Below are positions 12,869 through 24,653 of a stretch of 64,000 nt of DNA, one piece after another. The position numbers and the translations under genes are program-made. The first letter of the stretch is position 1; each line of letters begins with the position of its first letter. This stretch comes from Diplolepis rosae (lineage: Eukaryota; Arthropoda; Insecta; Hymenoptera; Diplolepididae), in contig JAPYXD010000680.1 of assembly GCA_030998225.1 (NCBI GenBank), positions 13,702,001 to 13,766,000 on the forward strand, read 5' to 3'. The notes beneath the pieces are model-generated. The model was not told the origin of the DNA, made no database searches, and was given only the letters and a program-made list of their open reading frames with translations.

Positions 12869-13151
12869 CTATGGATGAGCGAAAAATGAAAATAATAAGT
12901 AGCCGTTCTAGCACAAATCGCTGGAAACGAAGCTCAAGTATGTCTTCGTTCTGCGGCGTAACTCTTCTACGTTATATCGATATTGGCGTTGCCTATGTTA
13001 ATTGAAATTTCTTTTTAACAAAGAAAGCTCTAATGAGTTCTCTCACTTTAATTAACGAATCTTCTATCATTACACTTTGTCGTCAAATTACCTGATTATA
13101 AAAATTGATAAAATTAAAAAGCGAAGCTTGTAGTTTACAAAAAATCCGGAC
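12869..13151 (-). other. Short CAP intron between the giant exon and the Pro-rich exon
   Basis: This is a 283-bp GT-AG intron starting GTCCGG. It contains the in-frame TAA (13135-13137) that would end a retained-intron isoform. Nothing else is recognised in it. Confidence 0.8.
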
Positions 13152-16100
13152 CTTCAAAAGTAACCGTAGGTCTTGCAGTATAAGTTGGTAAAGGTGGCCA
13201 CCATGGTCGAGATTCTCGTCGAAAAGTTGGCGAAGGTGGAGGAGGTGGAGGTTGGTACCTGTACCTTGGTCTGTGTTTACTGGGGTCGAAAGGTTGGTTC
13301 GCAAAGACATCTTCATGAGATTGTTTTAGAATAGAGACTGGTGTCCTTGGCCTCACTGGAGAATAGGAAGTAACTCGAGCTTTTTCCAATTTCTTTCTTC
13401 TTCTTGGAGGAGATATTGAACTTGCATCAGAGGTAGGAGTTTCTTTAACAGATTTATAACTCTGAATATTTTCAAGTTGAGGTGGTGAGGATAAGGATCT
13501 AGCATTATCCTTTCGACTTGGGTATTTGTGAGCTACCCACCTCCCTGCCAGATATGGTGCTATGTCCCTTAGTTCATGAACATTCGGAGTTGATGTAAAC
13601 ATTTCACCCAAGATTGATGTTTTCGACTCAGACCTTTCAGGCTTTTCAAACTTCTCACGAACCCTACCCACAGGACGTTTCGCCTCTAATTCCTTCGTTT
13701 CTTCTTTCCTGGCAATGTTGTTAGAAGATTGGACAGTTGAAGAGTCCTTCAGTTCAGCCATTTTGCTGATGACGTTAATGTGAGGCATTGATAGATCTTC
13801 GAGGCGCAGTGGAACTCTTGGAATTGGTGGTGAACTTCCCCTTTTCCTGGCCCTTCCCCTCACAGGTTCATACTTCTTTCTCAGCCAAGCTACATCCGGA
13901 ATCTCTTGAGGCTTAATGTAGGATTTACTAGCATCAGTGACCTTCTTTAGCAAGTTTCTTGTCAACTCTGGGTCACTCTGAAACCTCTTAGGCGTCACTG
14001 CAACTCTGGAACGTCCGACTGGAAGATCTTCAAGGCTTTCAAACTTCTCTCGAAGTTTGCGAACTGTTCCGTTTCTTACAAGCTTTAAATAAGTTCTCCA
14101 ATACCTTTCTGGATCAGGCGATGTGCTCCTCTGCCAAAGACTTTCGAGACTGCCAGACGAGTTCGTTGATGTCCCTGCTCGATAGGGACTAGTGCTACGA
14201 GGTCTATCATATTCACGGTCTCGTGAACAAGAACGGAATTGTCGCGTGTTCAGAGCATCAGGCGAAGCGGATGAACTTCTCCTGATCTCCCTCTCCCTTC
14301 TCCTGAGAGAGGTAGATCGTGATTGAATACCATAAAAAGGCAGCGTTGCGTACTTTGCTGATTCCACCTCACCGAAAAGTTCTTTCAGATCAGCAAAACT
14401 TTGCGACGAAGAGAGTTTGCTTCTTCTTCCGGTGTCTTCAACTTTAACAAGGCTTCTTGCGACTTCTTTATTTTCGAAATTTTCAAAAAATTCCACCTTC
14501 TTTGGAACCTCTTCAGACTCAGGGTTTGGAACGACAGTTTTTACTGAAGCTTCAGAACTCTCTGTTGTACTGTCAATCTCACTTCCGGAAACTGGAACCT
14601 TCACTAGGGAATTGTCTAGCATTGACATCGCCAAAACGGGTGGTTTTTTAGACCATTCTTCCAAAGCGTTCTCCACCCGACGAATGCTTTCTGGACTTCG
14701 GTTGTTAGGAGTGAGAACTAGTAGGAAGTCGCTTTTTTCTGTTGGTTTGGAGAATTTTTCATCATAGGATGCTTCCAGAGATGGACAAGTTCTAGGTGAG
14801 ATGTTTGACTCAGTTTTAGTTTTGACATTCTTGCTTGCCAGAGCAGCAGCAATTGCTCCCCTGGTTTCCTTCGGATTTATAGCCTTTTTTTGGACTTTAT
14901 CTAAAAGTTCTTTACTTAGAGTAAGAGAGAGTCTTTTTTTCTCCAGTTCGCTCATAGTAGAAGGAACAACTACTCGGTCTGACTGAGATCGTTCTAGACT
15001 TCTAACTCGGCTGATCGAGTCACTTCTTTTCTTCGGTGGGGCATCAGCTTCATCTTTACCGACAATCATGGAATGACATCTGACATGAAGTTTCTTGCCA
15101 TCATCTTTTGAACTTTCCTGCGAAGGAACAACGATTTCGTACTTTTGTCCTTGATATAATTTAGGTGAGATTGCCATGGGAAAAGGACAATGCGGAGAAA
15201 CAATCTCAGTCTTCTTTTTCAGAGTTTTAGGATTAGGTTTATCGCTACCATAGATTTCGTTCAATTGATTTTTGAGAGTGTTCACCTGCTCTATTGATAG
15301 ACTACTCCAAAAATTCTTGCTGCCTCCAAGACTCTTTTGGAGGGAAGAAGTAACATTTATCTTTTCTAGATCTGCTTTACCATTTGCTTTTCTTGTCATT
15401 GTGTTTGCAACATTCACCACCGAATTACCCCTCCAGAGAGGCTTGTATACATCTTTCTTTGAAGCTATTTCTCGCTGTCTTGTAGATTCTAGGTCACTTT
15501 CTTCGTTAGCTAATTTTTTAAACTGTTCTCGTATATTTTCGACTGACCTTTCCTTACACCTGAGTCCTGAGTCTCCTCGCCATCGGTACCTATTAAGATC
15601 ACTTGTACTGAAAATAAAATCCTTTTCTTTCTGCGCGATTTTCAGCTTCCCGTAGAGAACTTTAAGTTCCTGATGAGCTTTTTCCTTGTTGCGAACTTCC
15701 TTCCAGCGATCGTAGTCTATAATCTCTTCATTTTTCATCCGAGGTCGTAGGTCCCCAAAGGAGGTCGTTTTCTCCAACTCTCCCATCTTCTCCAAACTTG
15801 CATAGAAGTCGTGTAAGTCTTTGTATCGACTTGATTTTCTTCTACAGTGAAGTGTCTCAAGAATATATTGATGATAGCCTTCCCGATCTGCTGAAAGAGT
15901 ATTTAAGGAACTGGTGCTTTTAGCCAGTGAAAGGTTAGATCCAAACTCTGATCTTTTGTGTTGAGAATCATCTGCATCACTGGCACTTCTAGTTCTAACT
16001 TTTTTTGTTCGATCAGGACTGGAATCTCCTGATTTATCTTGTTTTAAGTTTCGCAATCTCCGACAGGAAGGAGATCTAATTGGTGAGGGTGAATAGGATC

Positions 16101-18083
16101 GAGAAGAATGTTGTTCAGGCAATGTCCTTAAAGGTGGTTCACTCAAACTCCTCTCTTTTGTATCTCTGACTAAATCAGGACTACGTTCGCGCAAAGAGGC
16201 ACAGGATCCGAACTCTTCAGCTTGTAGCAAGCTATCAAACTTGCTGATCTTTTGAAAAATAGATCTTCCAGGCCAGGAAACTCCCTGAGGACTCGAGCAC
16301 CTGGATGAAAGACTCTCACGTTCCCAGTTTTTAAATCTCGAATCCGAAACAGGACGTTTATTCGCAAGATAAACATTAATGGACCTGAGAGATGGTTCTG
16401 ATTTAAAATTTCCTGTTCCCAGTTCTTGAAACATTTGTGCTCTGTCTAGTACAGCTGATCTTCTTATAGTACTAGAGTGTGATGGGGTTGGGGAGATATT
16501 TCTAAGAAAGAGACTTTGAAAGAAAGTATCAGACCTTGTTGCTTCATGATGTTTTTTTATCTGCTCAACAGTTAAAGCTGGAAATTCATTTCCTGAACTA
16601 TCAACTTTCTTTTCAGTCTTTCTTCTTTCTGGTGTTTTTCTTGACATTTTCTTAATCTTTGATTTCTGTGCTTCAAATTTCTTATTGTTAATGTAATTCT
16701 TTGTTGTTGCAGAATCTTCCAGCTTATCTTTCCGCATTGCTTTTTTTGTTTCTGCCTTTTTATCTTCAGGCTTTATGTGAATGGTAGAAGGTCTAGTAGA
16801 TGGTGTTCTTACAATAGTTTGAGGTCTATCGCGATACTTTTTTCTCCTTGAAGTATCACTAGAAGTAATTTTTGATATCGAGGATAAAGAAGGAGAAGAA
16901 TTTCGGGCTAATACTTGTTTGGTGACTTTTGATTTTAGAGGTTCAGCTAATGGTTTTCGAGTTGAAATCGGAGACGAAGTAACAGATGATAGTTTAGAGC
17001 TCAAACTTTGGACACTGTCAGATATCTCTTTAGACTTCTCCAATACTTCTTTAGCTTTAGGGGAAATAGAAACAGTGACTTTTAAGAACTTATCCTTAAG
17101 AGGTTTTTGTTTGTTGATACTAGTACTTGATGCGTAAGGAGCTGTTGAAGTTTTTGAGATGGTTCCAGGTGGTAAAACTTTGCTTAAAACTTCTTTGTGT
17201 TTAGTCAATGGTTTTCTTACTTCACTTACTGCAGATAAATCAGCAGATGATCTGCTGAGTCTCTTGCACGACTCCTCTTGTTCTTTCCTTGTTCTTCGGG
17301 CTTTAGACTGTTCCTTCTTTACAAAAGACGTTGTCAAAAGTTTCTTTCCGTTGTAAGGACAAGTTCTTTCTAGTGATCCTAATTTAGGTGGATTAATGAC
17401 TTTGGTTGGGTTTTTAGTTTGCACTTCAGACGTTTTATTGGGAAAAAATACCCTTTCTTGTGGCTCTCGTGAATTTCTCACTGGACTAGATGTGGTACAG
17501 ACTCGAGGACGAATCCTATCAAGACTTCGAGATAAACAAGCTTCTGATCTAAGCTTCACAGGATCCGATGATACAATTCTCGATGATCTGCCCAAGCAGA
17601 CAGGACTAGAAGAAGCTGCTCTCCTTGATCGGAGCCTCTGAGCCTCCTCTCGATCCCTTTTATGTTTCTCCAAGTTGCAACTGAGTCGCTCTTTTAAAAA
17701 CCCAATACTTGAGACTTTATCTGGTACAAAGCACTGTTCGTGTCTTGGCTTTGTTGGTTGCGAGTTGCTAAACTTAGAGTAAAGTTGGAGTGTACGATTA
17801 TTTTTGGAAGATTGACGTCTAGGAGGTGATGGGGGTCTAATTGGAGACGTCACTCTAGAGTCAGGTCTTCCTGACAAAGATGACGTTGTCTGTTCTCTTC
17901 CAATCGGCAAATGGGGTTCAGAAGTTAACCTTTTAGAAGAAATGGTCGCCATAGAAGGTGCTGTTCTCTTGTATCTCGCAAAAGTCATCGACGGCTTCGA
18001 CGATGAGGTTAAGGGATTCTTCCTGTGAACCCGAATCCTCGTCAAAGTAGGCGAGATCGGAAAATACTCGATCTCAGAGTCGT
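13152..18083 (-). CDS. CAP: CAP homologue, giant 4.9-kb exon, Ser/Arg/Lys-rich
   Basis: One uninterrupted 1,643-codon exon. The acceptor is cctctgtccacag|ACGACT, phase 1, and the donor is TTTGAAG|GTCCGG, phase 1. It opens DSEIEYFPISPTLTRIRVHR and is then mostly disordered: repeated RSxS/SPxR patterns, KxxE-rich stretches and many likely phosphorylation sites. Islands of more ordered text include LKVLYGKLKIAQKEKDFIFS with LNRYRWRGDS, SLSIEQVNTLKNQLNEIYG, VRKLREKFESLEDLP and DIAPYLAGRWVAHKYPS. The end has a PPPPPPSPTF motif and WWPPLPTY, good SH3-ligand candidates. If the donor is ignored the frame stops at 13135 after GPDFL, so intron retention would end the protein before any SH3 domain. TTG at 18045 is internal, not a start. 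Confidence 0.95.
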
Positions 18084-18430
18084 CTGTGGACAGAGGTTGG
18101 GATATGATGATGTTAATGGTAGACCACGAAATAAAATGGCATACCCTTTCACCAAGGTCAAGCCAGTGAGACCACTTTAAAACTCAGCGTGCCGTAAAAT
18201 CGAGATCCTCTTCGTGGTGCACGTGTTGTGTGAGAGAGAAAAAACGGCAGAGAGAAAATTGCGTACCAATATCGATAGACGTTGAAGAGAGTGACGGGTG
18301 TATTTAGTTGAATAAAAGGAACGTTTCAGTCGTTCACAAGCCGATAGTAACGAGCGTGCTAGTGATGAATATCGTGTAAGAAAAATATTAGAGATCGTTC
18401 AATTAGGTGAATAGAAGCAAGAATTTTCAA
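18084..18430 (+). promoter_or_regulatory. Candidate plus-strand (antisense) promoter in the CAP intron
   Basis: This is a GC-richer block next to the giant exon. On the plus strand it has TATTTAG near 18302, then TTTCAGTCGTT near 18327, matching the arthropod initiator TCAGT, then a leader-like stretch ending in a donor-like CGT|GTAAGA near 18380. The minus strand of the same block is the polypyrimidine side of the giant-exon acceptor. It could instead be a splicing enhancer region or a minus-strand alternative first exon. Confidence 0.3.
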
Positions 18431-19038
18431 AAATCCGTCAAAAGAAAAGTAATTATTCTAAAACCGTGGGTTCGATTCAACTTATCAGACAATACTTGAC
18501 ATCATAATCAAAAACAAAATTGTAACCAAAATGTTTCAAGAGATAAATTATAAAGAAACATTTTGATTTTAATTTAGTTTCAAAGACAATGAGTCTAATT
18601 TGTAATCAAGATCTCGTAAATAGGCTTTAAATAAGAAAAATAATGCAGGCTAAGTTTATAGGGCATAATCATAAAACATCGTGCAGGTTGCAAAATAAAT
18701 TTTTTCTGGAATGGAAAGTTTCTAGACTCAAAATTCTGCAAAAACAGCAAGATACTTAAAACTGATTGACTAATTAAGATTTTTTATAATGCATGCTAAG
18801 TTGGTCAGATCGCTATTTAATATATTTCTTTTGATTCAATTTAGAGCTGTGGATGTTAGTACCAACTTCGATGAAAATATGACATGCCTGATTAGTATTA
18901 TGATTTACATTGTGGTGAAATTTTAAAAGATCATTTTGTTTCGGTTTACAATAGATAAATACATATTCAAAAATTGAGAAAAAATAAATAAGTGATGCGT
19001 TTCCCAAAAGAAGCATTAAATTTAGTTTCAAGACTAAC

Positions 19039-19217
19039 CTTTAGGATGTTCTGGTGCTGGTTTTCGGAAACCATGGAGAGGTACGTCTCCACCCTTTTGA
19101 ACTGTCTTGTATGCTATCCTTTGCTCCAAAGGGCTTAGAGGGCTTAAGGAATTAACGTCTTCTCTTCGGCGGAATATAAGCGTTGAGTCACTTTCATATC
19201 CAGATTCTTTTAAAGCA
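19039..19217 (-). CDS. CAP: CAP homologue, exon ALKESGYESDSTLIFRRRED
   Basis: The acceptor is gtttttcag|TGCTTT, phase 2, and the donor is CCTAAAG|GTTAGT, phase 1. The protein ALKESGYESDSTLIFRRRED, then SLSPLEQRIAYKTVQKGGDV and PLHGFRKPAPEHPK, is a block I recognise from insect CAP (KESGY.SDS..IFRR). It joins the giant exon through a split Asp codon to give KDDSEIEYFPISPTLTR. Confidence 0.93.
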
Positions 19218-19369
19218 CTGAAAAACATGTCATATGTTTACAGATGTTTGCATAAAATTTTCATATCTATTTTAGATTGAAGGACAGGTTAGAAGTATCA
19301 GAAAGCATGTTTCAAGGTAATTACTACTTGGAAGGAAGAGAGAAATAACTTCTTTTCAATGTTACTTAC

Positions 19370-19416
19370 TGGGACATGTAAGGTTTTGCCGTTTGAGTGT
19401 TACGCTGGTCGAATGG
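19370..19416 (-). CDS. CAP: CAP homologue, 47-nt exon PFDQRNTQTAKPYMS
   Basis: The acceptor is ccttttgcag|CCATTC, phase 0, and the donor is GTCCCA|GTAAGT, phase 2. The protein is PFDQRNTQTAKPYMS, then CA plus T gives His and continues ALKESGYESDST in the next exon. It accepts from either WWDEVMDIFDG or the 699-nt cassette. Confidence 0.92.
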
Positions 19417-20084
19417 CTGCAAAAGGAGAAGGACTTTCGTTATTTAAATTCTGTTATGACTAAATACCAATACAAAGATAAACGTTTATGATAAATAAAA
19501 CATGCTGAACGTGTTGAATTATACGCGTTTGTACAAAGTATATTTCGTCAACGAACTTATTTCATGTTCAAGTGTAAAACGCATTCATGTCCTAGATACC
19601 GCAAAGCACTGATTGTATTTCAATGAAAAGCATGCTTTGCACTGTGCACTGGAAAATATAAGCCATAGTTAGAATTAATGTTGCAAGCATAAAATTGTAA
19701 TAGATGTATTGGGGATCCATAATGAGCACTTAACAAGTAGTTATATCAATATCAGAGTAAAACCTAAATTTCAAAATTTTAAAGAGGAATGTAACAATCA
19801 GAATCAGGCGAGATGGAGGGGCATCAAGCTGTATAGTAGGTGCTTGTAGTTCAGTTTTGTAAGTTTATATTTACTGAAGTAAAGAAATATAATGACTAGA
19901 AAAAGTGGTATGTAATACTAAAAATGAGAAGTATATTGTGAAAATATAGGTGATATATTTTGGCTTGGTCGTCTGAGGGGAGTAGTAATGTTTTCTGAGG
20001 TTTTGAACTTTAAAGATACTCTTATTTTCTTTTGCCAAATTGAACCGGTGATACGAAGGCTTGCACCAATCATATTTAACTTAG

Positions 20085-20305
20085 TATAAGAGGTATGCTA
20101 CCATTGATACCTGGTATCAAAACAATGGTATCAATAATAGGAAGTATGATACTATCAAGCATACTAAATATAATACCAGTAATATAAAGTATGTTAATAG
20201 ACAAGGCAAACTAGCCTTGATAAGAGCCGTACTGAGTATTTTTATTATACTTCACTACTGATATCAAATATAATACTAATCATACCAACAGTATTTTCAT
20301 GATCT
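20085..20305. repeat. Degenerate GATACT/AGTATC repeat block
   Basis: The words ggtatca, tgatacc, agtatgatact and aatactaatc recur in both orientations over about 220 bp in the intron between the 699-nt and 47-nt CAP exons. Clear terminal repeats are not seen. It resembles the other motif-built elements in the window. Confidence 0.5.
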
Positions 20306-20844
20306 CGTTCTTGGTAAAATGTAACTTCTTTCCTCTGAGCTTACTTTGACATTGTTTCTCAATTATATAGGACCATCCTATTCAAACTTACACGTACTCA
20401 AATTTCCGTTATATGCATATAATGATATGCGTCTTTGAGCTTTCTTAGGCTCTGATAGGTATAACAGTTGTTTCTATCTTCAAATTTATGTTCCAAAATA
20501 GCAGTGGATTTCACCTATAGATTGTAGCGCTTCGCACCTACACGAAACTTCATGTTTGTACAACGCTTTTCCAGTAGAATATTCTTTATAGTGCTTAGCA
20601 TCCACAGTAACTCTATTTTTATAAAGAATTCATATGCAATTCTGTTGAAATCTATTGCGACTTCAGCATCTATATGTATTCATGCATCTTATGCTTACAA
20701 TTAGCTACAAAACCACAGGTAAGTTTGAACAGGATAACCAAGCATAAAAGAAAATGTTGAACAGTGTGAAGTGTGTGTGTGAGTGCTCGACTACGAAGGC
20801 ATACAACATCGTGCAATCTACTATTGGAGGTGCCAGGCTCTAAC

Positions 20845-21543
20845 CCGTGAAGGTGACATCAGGGCAGTAGAAGAAGGTGATGATAGTGGCATTAGCTTGA
20901 TATGATTGGTGCTAGAAGAAGTAGAAGAAGGTGGAGTGCGTTGGTGATGGTGATGATGGTAGTGATTGCTAGGGCTCGGCAGTTGTGGTTGGAGAGGCAA
21001 TAGATCCTCGATTCTCGTCGATCGACTTCCGATCTGCGGTGCCGATCGCGGGGAATAACGATCCGGAAGCACGAAACTCTTGGACTTCCCTTCCAGCATA
21101 CCAACGTAGTTTGGTTGACCCAAGGGTCTTATAATTCGGTCCAAACAGTCACCCAAGGTCTTTGTCTTGCTTTTATTCTCCTTCAAGGTTTCGTTTTGTG
21201 CGTGGCGTTTATTATTGATATTGAGCACCAGACTACTAAGAGATCTAGTTTGATCGGAAAAAATTGTCTTGGATCGACCACGAGCGATGTTTGATCGGAT
21301 CTTATCGAATTGCGGATGGGGACCAAGACTGTCAAGATCGTCAAAGTGATGTCCATTTACACGTTTCAGTTCCCGAGCTCGAAAATTGGGACTGATTTCT
21401 GTACTTTTCGTGTATGAACTGAAATTTGGTACCCTTACACTGTTGTAACTGTCTGCCGATCGGTAGGAGAGACTCTGTGCTCGTGAGGCCATTCTTACAA
21501 GTTGTTGATCATCAGGATGAAGAGATCCGTTTTCGTCCAGCCA
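20845..21543 (-). CDS. CAP: CAP homologue, 699-nt phase 0-0 cassette exon, His/Ser-rich
   Basis: The protein begins WLDENGSLHPDDQQLVRM and continues ASRAQSLSYRSADSYN. It has basic and Ser-rich text, a poly-His run (NHYHHHHHQ) and a Ser/Thr run, and ends TALMSPSR. An in-frame stop lies just upstream, so the acceptor must be cgaag|TGGCTG. The donor is TCACGG|GTTAGA. Both sites are weak, which suits regulated inclusion. The length is 233 codons, so skipping keeps frame. If the donor is not used the frame reads VRAWHLQ and stops at 20821, so a truncated isoform is an alternative. An internal ATG at 21492 could also start translation. Confidence 0.75.
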
Positions 21544-22268
21544 CTTCGTTTAGCATCATTGTTGATCACCCAGGAAGTAATGCACAAATGACACACAAAC
21601 ACCAAGACATACATCGATCACATTGATTATTTACTACCAGTCAATTTTTCATCTTGTGAGAAATTTTAAAAATACCAAGTGAAGCTGCTAGAAGTTTCGT
21701 GAAGAAAGAGAGAAGTGTGTGTAAGTAGCAGACAACACTTTCAATAAAGTTCACAGTCAATAAAAAGAAGTTATATGATTAAATAAATGAATGTGGTGCT
21801 CATTACTTTAGTGTTACAATGAAGATTTTAAAATCCAATTAGTGACGTTACAGAAAAATCTTTTTCCCAATGAAACCAGTTGATGGGCAACTCAGTTGGA
21901 GCAATTGTCTCTTTAAATCTGTTACTGTATTTTCATTTCAAATCTATTATTTCATTTTTCTTCATTATAAGAAATCAAAATTGCCAATCAAATGAAATCA
22001 GATCAGTTATTAAATCCCATATACAGTCTCCATTCCTACTTGTGACTTCGCTATAACTGACGATCTAAAAGATGTTCAAAGATTAAAAAATAAAGTATGA
22101 TGGAAAGAAAAAAAAATTAGGTTTTTGAAAAGGTTCCATAATTTCGATATTTGCTACTTTTTGATCGATGTCTCGCGAAGTCCAATAAAGATAGAAGGGG
22201 CGTAGAACGTGTATTGTGAATATATTTGTGTCTTAATTAGGCTTAAAATACTTATAAAAATGGCCTAC

Positions 22269-22301
22269 CCCGTCAAATATGTCCATGACCTCGTCCCACC
22301 A
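22269..22301 (-). CDS. CAP: CAP homologue, 33-nt microexon WWDEVMDIFDG
   Basis: The acceptor is ctatttttctag|TGGTGG and the donor is GACGGG|GTAGGC. The exon is 33 nt, phase 0-0, and codes exactly WWDEVMDIFDG. This follows the KEAKE end of the SoHo exon, giving the conserved insect CAP string SIAEKEAKEWWDEV. It can be followed either by WLDENGS (20845-21543) or by PFDQRN (19370-19416), both phase 0. It is invisible in an ORF scan because it is so short. Confidence 0.93.
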
Positions 22302-22813
22302 CTAGAAAAATAGAATTAAAAACTGCATTATACTAGGCGCTTAAACTTAAAGTTTTGCACACGTGTAAGTCATAAATAAAATATTAAAGAGTTATTAATT
22401 AATTAAACGCCACTTTCCATATCCTAAAACTAAATATTATTTCTTAAACGAAATTACTGAAATTTTATATTTCTTTTATGGAAAATGGCGTGAAGTGAAA
22501 GAAAGAAAAATCTACAAGCGGCTCTACGGAAGCTAAATAAATAAATAATAATATCGAATGATACTGAGATGTCAACCATTCGGATTTTGGAGTTTACAAG
22601 TATTAAGAGCATGTGCCTGATTTTTCAGGTGGTTATGGAGAAGAAGGTTGCCGCGTTCTTTGATTATCCAATGAAAAGATTTAAATCTTTCTAACATGTC
22701 CTTTATCATATTATAAAATTGCAAATTGTGATATTTTATTTCAAGAACAAAGTTGCGAAAACTAAGCTTGGTATAGATTTTCTTGATGGTCATGACCAAT
22801 CTGGTACATGCCC

Positions 22814-23538
22814 TTAAGGGGGGAGATACCTCTAGAACTTTCAAAAAATCAAAAATTTTCTTATTGCTCAAATCGATTGAAAAACTATTCAAAAATATAA
22901 TCCCAACGTTCTATTGGTCTACTCCAAATACATTCATGACCCGTAAGTTGAATGGAACATATTTTTTCATGTACAAAAACTTTGAGGCTCGTTTTCTCGA
23001 AACTAACTTTTGTTATCCGGCCGTCAAGATTGCGAGCAAACTATTCAACCGATTTACATGAATGAAGCGGTATTTTATAGATAATTCTATATTCAAGTGC
23101 GTGGTAGGATGCTTTTTCGAGAAAAATAGTATTTCTGCAGTTGTTTAACTATTTTCATGTCAAAAAACACGGGTAAAAATGGCACTTTTTCACGAAACGC
23201 ATGAAGATATACCCAGTTTTTCGAAATTCTCAAAAACCCCCTGCTATGCACTCGATAAAAGCTTCCTGATTTATAAAAAATTTTCTTTTATCGTTTCAGA
23301 TGAAAAACCTAGCCAGGAAGTTGACGGCCGCAAAAAATGTTAGCAGCGACGCTATCGACGGGATCCGTCATATTTCCGCCATTTTGTATTTTTCTATCAT
23401 GAAAAAATTGTTTTTTTGAAGTTAAATAATGCCTTCTAATATATGCAAAAAATCCGGACTTGCTTCGTTTTCATTCTCTCAGAATAAAATTGAAAAAAAC
23501 TGCTTTTTTTAAGGGTTCTAGAGGTATCTCCCTCCTTA
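22814..23538. mobile_element. TTAAGGGGGGAGATACC element, copy 2
   Basis: It starts TTAAGGGGGGAGATACCTCT and ends AGAGGTATCTCCCTCCTTAG, inverted; the right TTAA has one change. It is nearly identical over its length to 52190-52895. Inside are tcgttttctcgaaactaact (about 22990) and tcgtttcag|ATGAAA (about 23299), the same order of motifs as in the other TTAAGGGGG elements. Broken reading frames occur but no transposase. Confidence 0.9.
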
Positions 23539-24189
23539 GGTTGGAAAGGAAGAAGTTCACAATAGTGATTAACCCCTCGGGTGAAACTTTTTCGAAGCGA
23601 TTAAAGTCTATACATCGAAATACGTGAGCGATAGAGATAAATAAATAAAACTAGGTCCAGAAGAGAAATTCGTCACACCAATTGAAGGGCCTAAGGAAAA
23701 AACGTGTATTACATTTCAACCATAAGTCGTTAGTATCGTCGTTACCTTTCTTTTCGTCCGAGAGAGAGACGTGGGCTAGAAGCAAAGCCATTTCAAATGA
23801 TCATATGATCGAGTGGGGAATAATTCTCATAACTTAGTACCTATCACTAGGATTCGAACTTTAAAGTTACGAGCATTATTATAATGCTACCAGCGTGTTA
23901 ATTGGCGCCATTCGCGTTACGTTCATAATTGCGCAAGCGTTCAATAATATAAAGCGAAGGGTCTCTAATCCAATTAGCAACATTAGCCAATTCTTTTGAA
24001 ACGCGCAGCAAAATCCTTCGTAAGGAGTCGGTTTTCTTGCGAATATAATAATAACTTTTAATCTTATGTAATTGTCTAGCGGTACTGACCATTTTTATCT
24101 ATTATAACTGTTTCAGACTTTATGATAGCGAATTGGGCTTATTTATTTATTAAGGTGGTAGGTCTGGAATTGATGTTTATAGAAATTAC
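23539..24189. other. CAP intron sequence
   Basis: Apart from the candidate 30-nt exon at 23746-23775 nothing is recognised. A 64-residue frame at 23898-24092 (minus) has no splice-compatible context and no known motif. Confidence 0.5.
23746..23775 (-). CDS. Candidate 30-nt cassette microexon of CAP (PTSLSRTKRK)
   Basis: The acceptor is ttgcttctag|CCCACG and the donor is AAAG|GTAACG, framing exactly 30 nt. It lies in the phase-0 intron between the exons ending KEAKE and beginning WWDEV, so inclusion adds ten residues, PTSLSRTKRK, with no frame change. Local GC is higher than in the intron. It would insert a basic, phosphorylatable patch into a conserved junction. Evidence is splice sites, phase and composition only, so chance remains possible. 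Confidence 0.42.
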
Positions 24190-24295
24190 CTCTTTAGCTT
24201 CCTTTTCGGCTATGGATGATCTTCCAGGCTCGTAGTCTTCGATACGGCCAGGTTGGTTCTTGTAGATTTCTGTGGAGTGTTTCAGAGCTTCGCTC
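24190..24295 (-). CDS. CAP: CAP homologue, SoHo C-terminal exon (PGRIEDYEPGRSS)
   Basis: The acceptor is ctttttaag|GAGCGA, phase 2, and the donor is AAAGAG|GTAATT, phase 0. The protein SEALKHSTEIYKNQ-PGRIEDYEPGRSSIAEKEAKE carries the signature IYKNQPGRIEDYEPG, the conserved C-terminal SoHo motif (vertebrate relatives have a similar YEPGKSS stretch). It is followed in frame by WWDEVMDIFDG. Confidence 0.95.
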
Positions 24296-24653
24296 CTTAA
24301 AAAGAAAAAAAAATTATTATTTGATTAATATAATCAACAAAGTCATCTATTTTCGATATTTCATTTTACGCGCTTTCTTTGATTTTTTAGCTTTCAAACT
24401 GTTGTTCTTTTGATTTGTCATTATTTAATTATATTTTTAAATTAAGAATTTTCTAATTAGTCAATATAATGTATTTTAAATTTTTACTTTTGAAGTTAAA
24501 ACATTTTTAAAATTGTTATTTTATAATTTTATGTTAATTTTTCAATTTTCCAAAGCGGAAGATCGATCGTTGTTTATTTTTTTATTCTTTATGTCTTTTG
24601 AACGAATATTTTAACTGTAGAAAATAAAAAAATGTTCGAATTTCAGAATCATC

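Noticed and set aside
14417..17641. Several plus-strand ORFs of 60-127 residues opposite the giant exon
   Set aside because: They are antisense shadows of the CAP coding strand, with no splice or start context of their own.
18001..18045. Translation start at TTG 18045 for the giant exon
   Set aside because: The frame continues upstream to a good acceptor at 18084 that matches the preceding exon in phase; TTG is an internal Leu.
23898..24092. 64-residue minus-strand ORF with charged text in a CAP intron
   Set aside because: No acceptor or donor fits CAP phases and no motif is recognised.
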